A DNA stretch of 64,000 nt from Rugamonas fusca (GTDB lineage: Bacteria; Pseudomonadota; Gammaproteobacteria; Burkholderiales; Burkholderiaceae_D): contig NZ_JACEZS010000009.1 of NCBI RefSeq assembly GCF_014042365.1, positions 154,750 through 218,749 of the forward strand, read 5' to 3'. The translations under genes and the position numbers were made by a program. Position 1 is the first letter of the stretch; every line of letters starts with the position of its first letter. Positions 1 through 9,159 of this stretch are shown here, one piece after another. Below the pieces are notes generated by a model, which ran no database searches, was not told the DNA's origin, and saw nothing but the letters and a program-made list of their open reading frames with translations.

Positions 1-855
1 CGGCGTGAGGATGAAGTTGGGCAGGCGCAGCTGGAGCAGCACGTTGTCATCCGGGGGCGGTTCCTGCGTCAGCACGTCGAAGCCGGCGCCGGCGATCACG
101 TGGTTGTGCAGCGCGTCGGCCAGCGCCTGTTCGTGCACCAGGCCGCCGCGCGCCGTGTTGATCAGCAGGGCGCTGCGCTTCATGCGGGCCAGTTCGGGCG
201 CGCCTATCATGTGGCGCGTCTGTTCCGTCAATGGCAGGTGCAGGCTGATCACGTCCGACGTTTGCAGCAGCTCGTCCCAGCCGACCTGGCGCACGGTGGA
301 GTCGTTCACGGGCGAGCGCGTGTGCACGCATACCTCCATGCCGAACGCGCGCGCCAGCGCGGCCACCGATTTGCCGAGCGCACCGTAGCCCACCAACCCA
401 AGGCGGCTGCCGGCCAGGTCGCTGATCGGATGGTCGAGCAAACAGAAGCGGCCCGCATGCTGCCAGCGGCCCGCTTCCACGTCGGCACGGTAGGCGATGA
501 GGTTGCGGCGCAAGGCCAGGATCAGCGCGAACGTGTGCTCGGGCAGCGTGTGAATGGCGTAGTTGCGGATGTTGGAGACGACGATGCCCCGTTCGCGGCA
601 GGCCGCCAGGTCCAGGATGTCGGTGCCGGTGGCCGCCACGGCGATCATCTTCAGGTTCGGCAACCGGGCCAGGTCGGCCGCCCGCAGTGGCACCTTGTTG
701 GTGATGGCGATGGTGGCGTCGTGCAGCCGCTCCACCACATCGGCGTGGGCCGTGGCCGGGTACTGGTTCCAGTGATGGGGGAAGGCGGGCAGGCGCACGC
801 TGGCGATCAGGCTTTCGCGGTCGAGGAAGACGATGCGGTGCGGGGCATTGCTCAT
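1..855 (-). CDS. D-2-hydroxyacid dehydrogenase (partial, 3' end off the left edge)
   Basis: NAD(P)-dependent D-2-hydroxyacid dehydrogenase family (glycerate, hydroxypyruvate or phosphoglycerate dehydrogenase type), predicted cytosolic. The translation (285 residues visible) begins MSNAPHRIVFLDRES and carries VAATGTD near residue 70, the Rossmann dinucleotide loop LGLVGYGALGKSV near 150, the family signature around LLINTARGGLVHE, and ends in LPNFILTP exactly at the edge. In the family the catalytic His follows at once (PHxAW), so the last part, including that residue, lies outside the window. The start ATG overlaps the stop of the upstream LysR gene as ATGA, so the two are translationally coupled and the regulator probably acts with this enzyme. 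The substrate cannot be told from the sequence. Confidence 0.85.
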   Translation of the reverse strand, partial: MSNAPHRIVFLDRESLIASVRLPAFPHHWNQYPATAHADVVERLHDATIAITNKVPLRAADLARLPNLKMIAVAATGTDILDLAACRERGIVVSNIRNYAIHTLPEHTFALILALRRNLIAYRADVEAGRWQHAGRFCLLDHPISDLAGSRLGLVGYGALGKSVAALARAFGMEVCVHTRSPVNDSTVRQVGWDELLQTSDVISLHLPLTEQTRHMIGAPELARMKRSALLINTARGGLVHEQALADALHNHVIAGAGFDVLTQEPPPDDNVLLQLRLPNFILTP

Positions 856-1799
856 AGGGTGGACTCCGTGTTAAGGGGACGCAAGGTCTTGGGCAGGCGC
901 ATGCCGGGGTGTTGGGCGAACAGTTCGGCCACCCATTCGACGAACACGCGCACCTTGGCCGACAGGTGGCGGTTCTGCGGGTAGACCACGTGGATGGGAA
1001 TCGGCGCCGAGGTCCAGTCGGGCAGCAGCAGTTCCAGCTTGCCTTGCTCGATCAGCGGTTCCAGCACGAAGCGGGCGGTCTGGATGATGCCCAGTCCGGC
1101 CAATCCGGCGCTCAGGTAGGCGTTGGCGTCGTTGACGGCGATGGAGCCGGGCAGCAGCGTCTGCACCAGTTCGTCGCCGCGGGTGAAGTCCCATTCGTAG
1201 ATCTTGCCGGTGCGCGAGGAAAAATAGTTCACGCAGCGGTGGCGCGTCAGCTCGTTCGGGTGCTGGGGCCGGCCGTAGCGCTCCAGATACGATGGCGCGG
1301 CGCAGGTGAGAAAGTGCAAAAAGCCGACCCGCCGCGCGATCAGGTTGGAGTCGCCCAGCGCGCCGCCGCGCACGCAGCAGTCCACGCCTTCCTCGATCAG
1401 GTCCACGGTGCGGTCGCTGCTGCCCAGTTCCAGTTCGATGTCGGGATAGCGGGCGAAAAAATCGGGCAGGGCCGGCACCAGCACTTCGCTGGCCAGGCCC
1501 GTGGGCGCGTCCACCCGCAGCCGGCCGCTGGGGCTCAGGCGGGTGCGCGACAGCGATTCCTCCGCCTCGCGCACGTCCGACAGGATGCGCAGACAGCGTT
1601 CATAATAGGCCGCGCCGTCGGCCGTCACCGTCACCTGGCGCGTGGTCCGGTGCAGCAGCTTGACCTTCAGCGCCGCTTCCAGCGACTGGATCAGCGTGGA
1701 GACGGTAGCCTTGGGCAGCTGCATGTTGTCGGCCGCGCGGGTAAAGCCGCCGGCGTCCACCACCTGCACGAACACTTCCATCGCTTGCAGTTTATTCAT
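852..1799 (-). CDS. LysR-family transcriptional regulator
   Basis: A 315-residue LysR-type regulator of normal length. The N-terminal winged helix-turn-helix (about residues 1-60, with GFTRAADNMQLPKATVSTLI as the HTH) is followed by the periplasmic-binding-protein-like effector domain (about 90-295). It resembles the large proteobacterial subgroup that starts MNKLQAMEVFVQVVDAGGFT. It is cotranscribed with the D-2-hydroxyacid dehydrogenase through a 4-bp ATGA overlap and is divergent from the hydrolase/RND operon. Besides the dehydrogenase it could therefore control the efflux operon, as MexT does for mexEF-oprN in Pseudomonas; that is inference from position only. A perfect palindrome lies directly before its start codon. 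Confidence 0.93.
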   Translation of the reverse strand: MNKLQAMEVFVQVVDAGGFTRAADNMQLPKATVSTLIQSLEAALKVKLLHRTTRQVTVTADGAAYYERCLRILSDVREAEESLSRTRLSPSGRLRVDAPTGLASEVLVPALPDFFARYPDIELELGSSDRTVDLIEEGVDCCVRGGALGDSNLIARRVGFLHFLTCAAPSYLERYGRPQHPNELTRHRCVNYFSSRTGKIYEWDFTRGDELVQTLLPGSIAVNDANAYLSAGLAGLGIIQTARFVLEPLIEQGKLELLLPDWTSAPIPIHVVYPQNRHLSAKVRVFVEWVAELFAQHPGMRLPKTLRPLNTESTL

Positions 1800-1810
1800 C
1801 TTCCTATCTC

Positions 1811-1832
1811 ATTGTTCGGATTCATGAACAAT
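1811..1832. promoter_or_regulatory. Candidate LysR operator (palindrome)
   Basis: ATTGTTC at 1811-1817 and GAACAAT at 1826-1832 form a perfect 7-bp inverted repeat with an 8-bp spacer. It sits 12 bp upstream of the LysR start codon, in an AT-rich divergent intergenic region. The position fits autoregulation and/or control of the rightward operon. No binding data; inferred from symmetry and place. Confidence 0.45.
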
Positions 1833-1946
1833 CAATTCGACATTGCCACATTTATCTTATTGTAGTTGAAGTTTATGATTGCCGTACTGCAGCATGGAAT
1901 ACCGCCCCGTCGGGCCGGAAGCTGGCAGTTTGGGAGGGAAAACAGC

Positions 1947-2147
1947 ATGGCATATCGGACTGAAATCATGGCGCTGTTAGGACTCGCGCTAGGCGCGGCT
2001 GCGCTGGCGGCCATCGTCACCACCGATACCTACGCGCAGGCGGCCCAGGCCGAGGCGAGCGGCGTCCATGCCCTGACCCAACAATGGCAAGCCGATGGCG
2101 AGCAGCTGGCCTGCGCCGCGGACGCGGTACGGACGGTGCACCAATGA
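1947..2147 (+). CDS. Small membrane or exported protein, unknown function
   Basis: A 66-residue ORF starting MAYRTEIMALLGLALGAAA. The start is chosen at 1947 because a GGGAGGG ribosome-binding site lies about 8 bp upstream; an upstream in-frame start would add 27 residues with no good site. Residues 8-26 form one hydrophobic segment (signal anchor or signal peptide); the remainder is hydrophilic, Gln/Ala-rich, with one Cys. Its stop overlaps the next start as ATGA, so it is coupled to the hydrolase and is probably a real leader gene of the efflux operon. No family recognised. Confidence 0.55.
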   Translation: MAYRTEIMALLGLALGAAALAAIVTTDTYAQAAQAEASGVHALTQQWQADGEQLACAADAVRTVHQ

Positions 2148-2989
2148 ACGTGCTGTCCGACCAGCTCAAGAGCCGCAACCTGGACGTGCGCGGCGTGGAC
2201 GGCATGCTGCCCGCGCGCCTGTACAGCTACGGCCCCGCCGGCACCAGGCGCGACGCGCTGATCGTGTTCTTCCACGGCGGCGGCTTCGTGACGGGCGGGC
2301 TGGAGGACAGCGATATGTTCCTGCGCCACCTGGTGAACGACAATCCGGAGCAGCTGGTGCTGGCGGCCAGTTACACGCTGGCGCCCGTGCGCCCGTTTCC
2401 GGCCGCCGTCGAAGATGCGCACGCAATCTTGAACTGGGCCCGCAAGAACAAGGCCAAGCTGGGCTGGACGGGCAAGCAGATGATCGTGGCCGGCATTGAA
2501 GCGGGCGCCAACCTGGCCGCCGTCAGCGCGCTGATGTCGCGCGACCGTGGCGGCCCGCCGCTGGCCGGACAATTGCTGATCATGCCCATGCTGGACCCGG
2601 GCCTGAGTACCGGCTCGATGCGCTGCAACAGCGCGGCGGCCGACATGGTGGACGTGGCCGACGCCTGCGCGGCCGGCTACCGCGGCTATCTGCCCAACGC
2701 GGCCGACCGCACGCACCCGTACGCGTCGCCGCTGCAATCGAGTCGTTTGAAGAATTTGCCGCCGGCATTGATCCTGTCGGCCGAGGATGATCCGCTGCGT
2801 GATGAAGCGGAACTGTATGGCGCCAAGCTGATCGCCTGTGGCACCAGGACCACCGTCAGCCGGCTGCCGCCGGCGCCCCTGCACGAATCAGGGGCCCGTA
2901 ACGAATGCGCGTGCAAAGTCCACGCGCTGGGAGAAATCGCCAGCTTCATCGCTGGCCTGGACCGGACCGAGACGCCGCCAGCCGCATAA
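2144..2989 (+). CDS. Alpha/beta hydrolase-fold protein (HSL-like) lacking the nucleophile serine
   Basis: A 281-residue protein of the hormone-sensitive-lipase/acetyl-hydrolase type. The oxyanion motif HGGG (residues 44-47), the strand motif YTLAPVRPFPA and the acid motif DPLRDE (Asp216) are all present. The nucleophile elbow, normally G-D-S-A-G, reads G-I-E-A-G (117-121), so the catalytic Ser is Glu119. The C-terminal His region is also atypical (PLHESG). It may be a pseudo-enzyme with a binding or regulatory role, or use unusual chemistry. It overlaps the small ORF by ATGA and precedes the RND adaptor by about 145 bp on the same strand, suggesting a link with efflux. Start chosen by coupling; the longer reading frame upstream is rejected. 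Confidence 0.82.
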   Translation: MNVLSDQLKSRNLDVRGVDGMLPARLYSYGPAGTRRDALIVFFHGGGFVTGGLEDSDMFLRHLVNDNPEQLVLAASYTLAPVRPFPAAVEDAHAILNWARKNKAKLGWTGKQMIVAGIEAGANLAAVSALMSRDRGGPPLAGQLLIMPMLDPGLSTGSMRCNSAAADMVDVADACAAGYRGYLPNAADRTHPYASPLQSSRLKNLPPALILSAEDDPLRDEAELYGAKLIACGTRTTVSRLPPAPLHESGARNECACKVHALGEIASFIAGLDRTETPPAA

Positions 2990-3134
2990 GGGATACCCCG
3001 CCATCTTAGCAAGACCTGCTTGACGCTCTGCGTGGCCTGCCACCGGGGCGGTAGTGCCGTGTTTTCTCGAATTTTGTCCGAGTCGCCCGGCTCCGCCATC
3101 TCTATTAAAGATTTTCATAGAAAAAGGATTTAAC

Positions 3135-4391
3135 ATGAAAAACGCGAAATATTTGACCGCTGTAGCCCGGCCCCTGATGGCCGCTATGGCACTGGCGGGG
3201 CTGGCCGCGATCGGTCTGACAGGGTGCGATGAAGCAACCGGCAAGCCGGCTGAGGCGCCGGCTGCCGGCGGCCCGCCCATTTCCGCCGCCGTCGTGGTGC
3301 AGAAAGCCGTGACGGAAACCCAGGAGTTCTCGGGCCGGCTGGAAGCGGTGGAACGGGTCGAGATCCGCTCGCGCGTGAGCGGCTTCATCACGGCTGTCAA
3401 TTTCAAGCCGGGCAGCGAAGTCAAACAGGGCGACGTGCTGTTCGTGATCGACCCGCGCCCGTACCAGGCCGAGAAGGACCGCGCCGAGGCGGCCGCCAGT
3501 TCGGCCCGCGCCAAGGCCGACCTGGCCAAGCTGGAACTGGTGCGCGCCGAGAAGCTGCTGGCCGATAAAGCCATCGCCCAGCGCGAGTACGACGAAAAGG
3601 CTTCCGGCCTGAAGGAACTGGACGCCAACGCCCGCGCCGCCCAGGCCCAGTACGAGGCGGCCAAGCTGAACCTGAGCTACACCCAGGTCCGTGCGCCCAT
3701 CAACGGCCGCGTGAGCAAGGCCGAAATCACGCTCGGCAACCTGGTCGATGCGTCCGCCGTGCTCACTTCCGTCGTCTCCACCGACCGCATCTACGCCAGC
3801 TTCGACGGCGACGAGGACACCTTCCTGCGGGTGGGCGCCATGTCGCACAAGGGCCAGCCGGTGGCGGTGAAAGTGGGCCTGGCCAACGAGAGCGGCTTCC
3901 CGCACGAGGGCAAGCTGGAATTCGTCGACAACCAGCTCGATCCGCAGACGGGCAGCGTGCGCATGCGCGCCACCTTCGCCAACGCCGACCGCACGCTGGT
4001 GCCCGGCCTGTTCGCCCGCGTCCAGCTCGATGGCGGCGCCGGCGGCAACGGCGGCCAGTCGCAGGCCATCCTGATCAATGAACGGGCCGTGGGCACGGAC
4101 CAGAACCGCAAATTCGTGTTCGTGGTGGGCGCCGACAGCAAGGCGGAATACCGCCCGATCAAGCTGGGGCAGACGGTGGACGGCATGCGCGTGGTGCGCG
4201 AGGGCTTGAAGCCGGGCGAGAAGATCATCGTCAATGGCCTGCAGCGCGTGCATCCGGGTGCGCCCGTCACGCCGCAGGTGGTGGCGATGGACTTCGATCC
4301 GCTGGCGGCCAACGTGGCCAAGCCGGAAGCGAAAAAAGCAGACAAGGTAGCCGCCGTCAGCACCGGCGACGCTGCCACCAAGAAGGAATAA
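3135..4391 (+). CDS. RND efflux periplasmic adaptor lipoprotein (MexE/AcrA family)
   Basis: Membrane-fusion subunit of a tripartite RND pump, 418 residues. The start at 3135 follows AAAAAGGATT, and an upstream in-frame start is rejected. A lipoprotein signal ends in the lipobox LTGC (Cys31), so the mature protein should be lipid-anchored to the inner membrane. Then come the split biotinyl-lipoyl domain (RVEIRSRVSGFITAV and YTQVRAPINGRVSKA), an alpha-helical hairpin rich in Ala/Glu/Lys (about 115-190), and beta-barrel and membrane-proximal domains. It is spaced 3 bp from the permease. The similarity to MexE is by family style; the substrate is not predictable. Confidence 0.93.
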   Translation: MKNAKYLTAVARPLMAAMALAGLAAIGLTGCDEATGKPAEAPAAGGPPISAAVVVQKAVTETQEFSGRLEAVERVEIRSRVSGFITAVNFKPGSEVKQGDVLFVIDPRPYQAEKDRAEAAASSARAKADLAKLELVRAEKLLADKAIAQREYDEKASGLKELDANARAAQAQYEAAKLNLSYTQVRAPINGRVSKAEITLGNLVDASAVLTSVVSTDRIYASFDGDEDTFLRVGAMSHKGQPVAVKVGLANESGFPHEGKLEFVDNQLDPQTGSVRMRATFANADRTLVPGLFARVQLDGGAGGNGGQSQAILINERAVGTDQNRKFVFVVGADSKAEYRPIKLGQTVDGMRVVREGLKPGEKIIVNGLQRVHPGAPVTPQVVAMDFDPLAANVAKPEAKKADKVAAVSTGDAATKKE

Positions 4392-4394
4392 ATT

Positions 4395-7300
4395 ATGAAC
4401 ATATCGCGTTTTTTCGTCGACAAGCCCATCTTCGCCGGTGTGCTGTCGATCATCATCTTCGTGGCGGGCCTGATCGCCATCCTCAAGCTGCCGATCTCCG
4501 AGTATCCGGACGTGGTGCCGCCATCGGTGGTGGTGCGCGCCCAGTACCCGGGCGCCAATCCGAAGATCATCGCTGAAACCGTGGCCGCGCCGCTGGAAGA
4601 ACAGATCAACGGCGTCGACAACATGCTCTACATGTCGTCGCAGAACACCTCGGACGGCGCGCTGGCGCTGACCGTCACGTTCAAGATCGGCACCAACGTC
4701 GAGCAGGCCGAGACGGCCGTGCAGAACCGCGTGCAGCGCGCCTTGCCGCGCCTGCCCGAGGAAGTGCGCCAGATCGGCGTGACGACCGTGAAGTCCTCGC
4801 CCAACCTGACCATGGTGGTCCACCTGCAGTCGCCCAACGGCCGCTACGACGACCTGTACCTGCGTAACTACGCGGTGCTCAACATCAAGGACCAGCTGGC
4901 GCGCCTGCCCGGCATGGGCGACGTGCAGCTGTTCGGTTCCGGCGACTACGCCATGCGCATCTGGCTCGACCCGCAGAAAGTGGCCGCGCGCGGCCTGACG
5001 GCGGGCGACGTGGTGGCGGCCATCCGCGAGCAGAACGTGCAGGTGGCCGCCGGCGTGATCGGCGCCGGCCCCACCAGGAACGCGGACTTCCAGCTGACGG
5101 TCAACACCCAGGGCCGCCTGCAAAGCGAGGAGGAATTCGGCAACATCATCATCAAGACCAATGCCGATGGCGCCGTCACGCAGCTCAAGGACGTGGCCCG
5201 CATGGAGCTCGGTTCCAATTCCTATGCGCTGCGCTCGCTGCTGAACAACAATTCGGCCGTGGCCATCCCCATTTTCGAGGCACCGAATGCGAACGCGCTG
5301 CAACTGTCGCATGACGTGCGCGAGACCATGGCCCGCCTGTCGAAAGATTTCCCGGAAGGCGTCACGTACAGCGTTGTATATGACCCGACCCAATTCGTGC
5401 GCGAATCGATCCGTGCCGTCATCCACACCCTGGTCGAAGCCGTGATCCTGGTGGCGCTGGTGGTGATCGTGTTCCTGCAAACCTGGCGCGCCTCGGTGAT
5501 TCCGCTGCTGGCCGTGCCCGTCTCCATCATCGGCACCTTCGCCGTGATGCTGGGCTTCGGCTTCTCGATCAACACGCTGTCGCTGTTCGGCCTGGTGCTG
5601 GCCATCGGTATCGTGGTCGATGACGCCATCGTGGTGGTGGAGAACGTGGAGCGCAACATCGCCAACGGGCTGTCGCCGCACGATGCCACCATCCAGGCCA
5701 TGAAAGAGGTAAGTGGCCCCATCATCGCCATCGCGCTGGTGCTGTGCGCCGTGTTCGTGCCGATCGCCTTCGTGTCCGGCCTGTCGGGCCAGTTCTACAA
5801 GCAGTTCGCGCTGACCATCGCCATTTCGACTGTGATCTCGGCATTCAGCTCGCTGACGCTGGCGCCGGCCCTGGCCGCCTCGCTGCTGAAACCGCACGAC
5901 GCGCCCAAGGACAAGCTGACCCGCCTGATGGACGCCGTGTTCGGCCGCTTCTTCACCTGGTTCAACGGCTTCTTCCACCGCACCTCGGACAGTTACCAGA
6001 CCGGCGTGACGGCCATCCTCAAGCGCAAGGGCGGCGCGCTGGTGGTGTACGCCGTGCTGGCCGTGGCCGCGGGCTTCATGTTCAAGCTGGTGCCGCCGGG
6101 CTTCGTGCCGGCCCAGGACAAGCAGTACCTGATCGGCTTCGCGCAACTGCCGGACGCCGCTTCGCTGGACCGCACCGATGCCGTGATCCGCAAGATGTCG
6201 GACATCGCCAAGGACGTGCCGGGCGTGGAAGCATCGGTTGCTTTCCCTGGCCTGTCGATCAACGGCTTCACCAACGCGCCCAACGCCGGTATCGTGTTCA
6301 CGCCGCTGAAGCCGTTCGAGGAACGCACCAAGCCGAGTGAATCGGCGCAAGCCATCGCGGCTGAGATCAACAAGCGCATGGGCGCGATCGAAGGCGCGTT
6401 CGTGATGGTGCTGCCGCCGCCGCCCGTCAATGGCCTGGGCACCACGGGTGGCTTCAAGCTGATGCTGGAAGACCGCGACAACCTGGGCTACGATGAGTTG
6501 AACAAGGCGGTGCAGGCGGTGCAGATGAAGGCCTGGCAGAATCCCAAGCTGGCCGGCGTGTTCTCCAGCTACCAGATCAACGTGCCGCAGCTGTTCGCGG
6601 ACGTGGACCGGGTCAAGGCCAAGCAGATGGGCGTGCCGCTGCAAACCATTTACCAGACCTTGCAGATCAACCTCGGCTCGCTGTACGTGAACGACTTCAA
6701 CCAGTTCGGCCGTACCTACCAGGTGCGGGTGCAGGCGGACGCCAAGTTCCGCTCGCACGCGGAGGACATCGCCCAGCTCAAGGTCCGCAACGACAAGGGC
6801 GAGATGATCCCGCTGTCGTCGCTGATGCGCGTGAAGGACAGCTATGGCCCGGACCGCGTGCAGCGTTACAACGGCTACGTGTCGGCCGAGATCAACGGCG
6901 GCCCCGCGCCTGGCGTGTCGTCCGGCGAGGCGCAGGCTGAAATGACGAAGATCGTCAACGAAGTGCTGCCGAAGGGGATCCACTACGAGTGGACGGAACT
7001 GGTGTACCAGGACATCCTGTCCGGTAACACGATGGTCTATGTGTTCCCGCTGTGCGTGCTGCTGGTGTTCCTGGTGCTGGCCGCCCAGTATGAGAGCTGG
7101 ACCCTGCCGCTGGCCGTGATCCTGATCGTGCCGATGTCCATCCTGTGCGCGCTGCTGGGCGTGAAGCTGACCCACGGCGACAACAACGTGTTCACCCAGA
7201 TCGCACTGTTCGTGCTGGTGGGGCTGGCGTCGAAGAACGCGATCCTGATCGTGGAATTCGCCCGCGAGCTGGAACACCATGGCCGCACCATCGTGCAGGC

Positions 7301-7577
7301 TGCGCTGGAAGCATGCCGTCTGCGTCTGCGTCCGATTCTGATGACGTCGATCGCCTTCATCATGGGCGTGGTGCCGCTGGTGTTCTCGCACGGCGCCGGC
7401 GCCGAGATGCGCCATGCGATGGGCGTGGCAGTGTTCGCCGGCATGCTGGGCGTGACCTTCTTCGGTCTGTTCCTGACGCCCGTGTTCTACGTCCTGCTGC
7501 GCATGCTGGCCGTGCGCCTGGAGAAAAAATCCGCCCCGGCCGCTGTCGCCGTCGCGAAAATGGAAGGAACCCACTGA
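4395..7577 (+). CDS. RND efflux inner-membrane permease (HAE1 type, MexF-like)
   Basis: A 1060-residue proton-driven RND transporter of the hydrophobe/amphiphile family. It starts MNISRFFVDKPIFAGVLSI, the usual TM1. It has the 12-TM layout with two large periplasmic loops. The paired aspartates of TM4 needed for proton relay are present in LAIGIVVDDAIVVVENVERN, and the second-half motif LFVLVGLASKNAILIVEFA is intact. It exchanges drugs or solvents with the adaptor encoded 3 bp upstream and the outer-membrane channel whose ATG overlaps its stop by one base. Length and motifs are normal, so it should be functional. Confidence 0.95.
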   Translation: MNISRFFVDKPIFAGVLSIIIFVAGLIAILKLPISEYPDVVPPSVVVRAQYPGANPKIIAETVAAPLEEQINGVDNMLYMSSQNTSDGALALTVTFKIGTNVEQAETAVQNRVQRALPRLPEEVRQIGVTTVKSSPNLTMVVHLQSPNGRYDDLYLRNYAVLNIKDQLARLPGMGDVQLFGSGDYAMRIWLDPQKVAARGLTAGDVVAAIREQNVQVAAGVIGAGPTRNADFQLTVNTQGRLQSEEEFGNIIIKTNADGAVTQLKDVARMELGSNSYALRSLLNNNSAVAIPIFEAPNANALQLSHDVRETMARLSKDFPEGVTYSVVYDPTQFVRESIRAVIHTLVEAVILVALVVIVFLQTWRASVIPLLAVPVSIIGTFAVMLGFGFSINTLSLFGLVLAIGIVVDDAIVVVENVERNIANGLSPHDATIQAMKEVSGPIIAIALVLCAVFVPIAFVSGLSGQFYKQFALTIAISTVISAFSSLTLAPALAASLLKPHDAPKDKLTRLMDAVFGRFFTWFNGFFHRTSDSYQTGVTAILKRKGGALVVYAVLAVAAGFMFKLVPPGFVPAQDKQYLIGFAQLPDAASLDRTDAVIRKMSDIAKDVPGVEASVAFPGLSINGFTNAPNAGIVFTPLKPFEERTKPSESAQAIAAEINKRMGAIEGAFVMVLPPPPVNGLGTTGGFKLMLEDRDNLGYDELNKAVQAVQMKAWQNPKLAGVFSSYQINVPQLFADVDRVKAKQMGVPLQTIYQTLQINLGSLYVNDFNQFGRTYQVRVQADAKFRSHAEDIAQLKVRNDKGEMIPLSSLMRVKDSYGPDRVQRYNGYVSAEINGGPAPGVSSGEAQAEMTKIVNEVLPKGIHYEWTELVYQDILSGNTMVYVFPLCVLLVFLVLAAQYESWTLPLAVILIVPMSILCALLGVKLTHGDNNVFTQIALFVLVGLASKNAILIVEFARELEHHGRTIVQAALEACRLRLRPILMTSIAFIMGVVPLVFSHGAGAEMRHAMGVAVFAGMLGVTFFGLFLTPVFYVLLRMLAVRLEKKSAPAAVAVAKMEGTH

Positions 7578-9091
7578 TGAAACCGAACCTGATCGCCAGG
7601 GGTGTGGCCCCGCTGGTAGCGGCGCTGCTGCTGACCGCCTGCGCCGCGCCCGAATTCAAGCAGCCGCACATGGACGTGCCGGCCGCGTTCAAGGAAAGCC
7701 AGACGCCAGCCGACACGCAAGTGCACACGGCGGCCGATGGCAGCACCTGGAAGCTGGGCCAGCCGGCCGAGCGCCAGCCGCGCGGCGAATGGTGGCTGGC
7801 CTTCCACGACCCGGCCTTGAATGAGCTGATCGCGGAAGCCACCAAGGCCAACGCCAACCTGGAAGTGGCGGCGGCCCGCGTCAAGCAGGCGCGCGCCATC
7901 GCCGGCATCGCGGAAGCGGACCGCATTCCGCAAGTGGGCGTGAACGTGGGGGCGCAGCGCAACCGGGCTTCGGCCCTGTCGCTGGGGCTGCCGGCCGGTA
8001 CGCCGGTGGCGCCGGGCACGGCCTACTCGGCCAACCTGACGGCCAGCTACGAGGTGGACCTGTTTGGCCGCGTGTCGTCCAACGTGAGCGCGGCCCGCAA
8101 CGACGCCGCTTCCGTGGAAGCCATGTACCGCTCGGTGCTGCTGTCGGTGCAGGCCGATGTCGCCCAGACTTACTTCCGCCTGCGCGCCACCGACGCTGAA
8201 CTGGATACGCTGAACCGCACCGTCAGCCTGCGCGAGGAGAGCGTGAAGGTCAACCAGCGCCGCTTCGACCTGGGCGACATCGGCGAATTCGACCTGTCGC
8301 GTGCCAAGACGGAGCTTTCGACGGCGCGTGCGGAAGCCATCGGCCTGCAACGCCAGCGGGTGACGACCGAGCATGCGCTGGCCGTCCTGCTGGGCAAACC
8401 GGCGGCCAGCTTCACGGCCGCCGCCAGCCCGCTGCTCGACTCGTCGCTGCTGCCCGTGATCCCGGCCGGACTGCCATCGACGCTGCTCGAGCGCCGGCCC
8501 GACATCGCCGCCGCCCAGCGCAGCATGGAAGCGGCCAACGCCCGCATCGGCGTGGCCCGTTCCGCCATGTTCCCGGCGCTGACCATCAGCGCCAATGGCG
8601 GCGGCGCGGCCGGCACTTTCGCCGACGTGTTCAAGTGGAGCAGCCGTTCGTGGATGCTGGGCGCGCTGATGTCGATGCCGCTGATCGACGGTGGCCGCAA
8701 CAGCGCCAACATCGCGCGCAGCGAGGCGGCGTTGCAGGAATCGGTGGGCAGCTACCGCCAGAGCGTGCTGACGGCGTTCGCGGAAGTGGAAGATAACCTG
8801 GCCGGCCTGCGCATCCTGTCGGGCCAGACGGCGCAGATCGACGATGCCGTGGTGTCGGCCCGCCGTTCGGCTGACCTGGCGCAGAAGTTGTACGCGGCCG
8901 GCCGTTCCAGCTACCTGGACTTGCTGGACGCGCAGCGCAACCTGGCCACGGTCGAGCGTAACGCCGTCCAGTTGCGCGGCAACCAGGCCGTGACGACGGT
9001 GGCGTTGATCCGCGCGCTGGGCGGCGGCTGGGATGGCGCCGAGCCGGCGACCGCGCAACTGCCGCAGGCGGCCATGCAGGCATCGAACTGA
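7577..9091 (+). CDS. Outer-membrane efflux lipoprotein (NodT/OprM family)
   Basis: Channel subunit of the pump, 504 residues. The signal ends in LTAC (Cys22), so it is a probable outer-membrane lipoprotein. Two OEP repeats follow (about 75-265 and 290-490), with typical helical and beta-strand text such as YEVDLFGRVSSNVSAARN and GRSSYLDLLDAQRNLATVE. The start is set by the TGATG overlap with the permease stop; an in-frame extension upstream is only permease sequence read in another frame. A strong hairpin terminator follows the stop by about 20 bp, closing the operon. Confidence 0.95.
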   Translation: MKPNLIARGVAPLVAALLLTACAAPEFKQPHMDVPAAFKESQTPADTQVHTAADGSTWKLGQPAERQPRGEWWLAFHDPALNELIAEATKANANLEVAAARVKQARAIAGIAEADRIPQVGVNVGAQRNRASALSLGLPAGTPVAPGTAYSANLTASYEVDLFGRVSSNVSAARNDAASVEAMYRSVLLSVQADVAQTYFRLRATDAELDTLNRTVSLREESVKVNQRRFDLGDIGEFDLSRAKTELSTARAEAIGLQRQRVTTEHALAVLLGKPAASFTAAASPLLDSSLLPVIPAGLPSTLLERRPDIAAAQRSMEAANARIGVARSAMFPALTISANGGGAAGTFADVFKWSSRSWMLGALMSMPLIDGGRNSANIARSEAALQESVGSYRQSVLTAFAEVEDNLAGLRILSGQTAQIDDAVVSARRSADLAQKLYAAGRSSYLDLLDAQRNLATVERNAVQLRGNQAVTTVALIRALGGGWDGAEPATAQLPQAAMQASN

Positions 9092-9110
9092 CACTGAGCG
9101 CGTAACAAAG

Positions 9111-9144
9111 AAAAAAGGCAGGGCGGTGACGCCCTGCCTTTTTT
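9111..9144. terminator. Strong bidirectional rho-independent terminator
   Basis: AAAAAAGGCAGGGC (9111-9124), a 6-base loop, then GCCCTGCCTTTTTT (9131-9144). The 8-bp GC-rich stem is flanked by an A-run on one side and a T-run on the other, so it can stop both the RND operon (plus strand) and the Anbu operon arriving on the minus strand. Confidence 0.93.
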
Positions 9145-9159
9145 ACGTTATGCGCGCGA

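Noticed and set aside
3105..7574. Very long minus-strand open frame (1489 codons) across the RND genes
   Set aside because: Antisense shadow of GC-rich codon usage; His/Arg/Gln-rich nonsense with no domain, while the plus strand encodes a full RND adaptor and permease.
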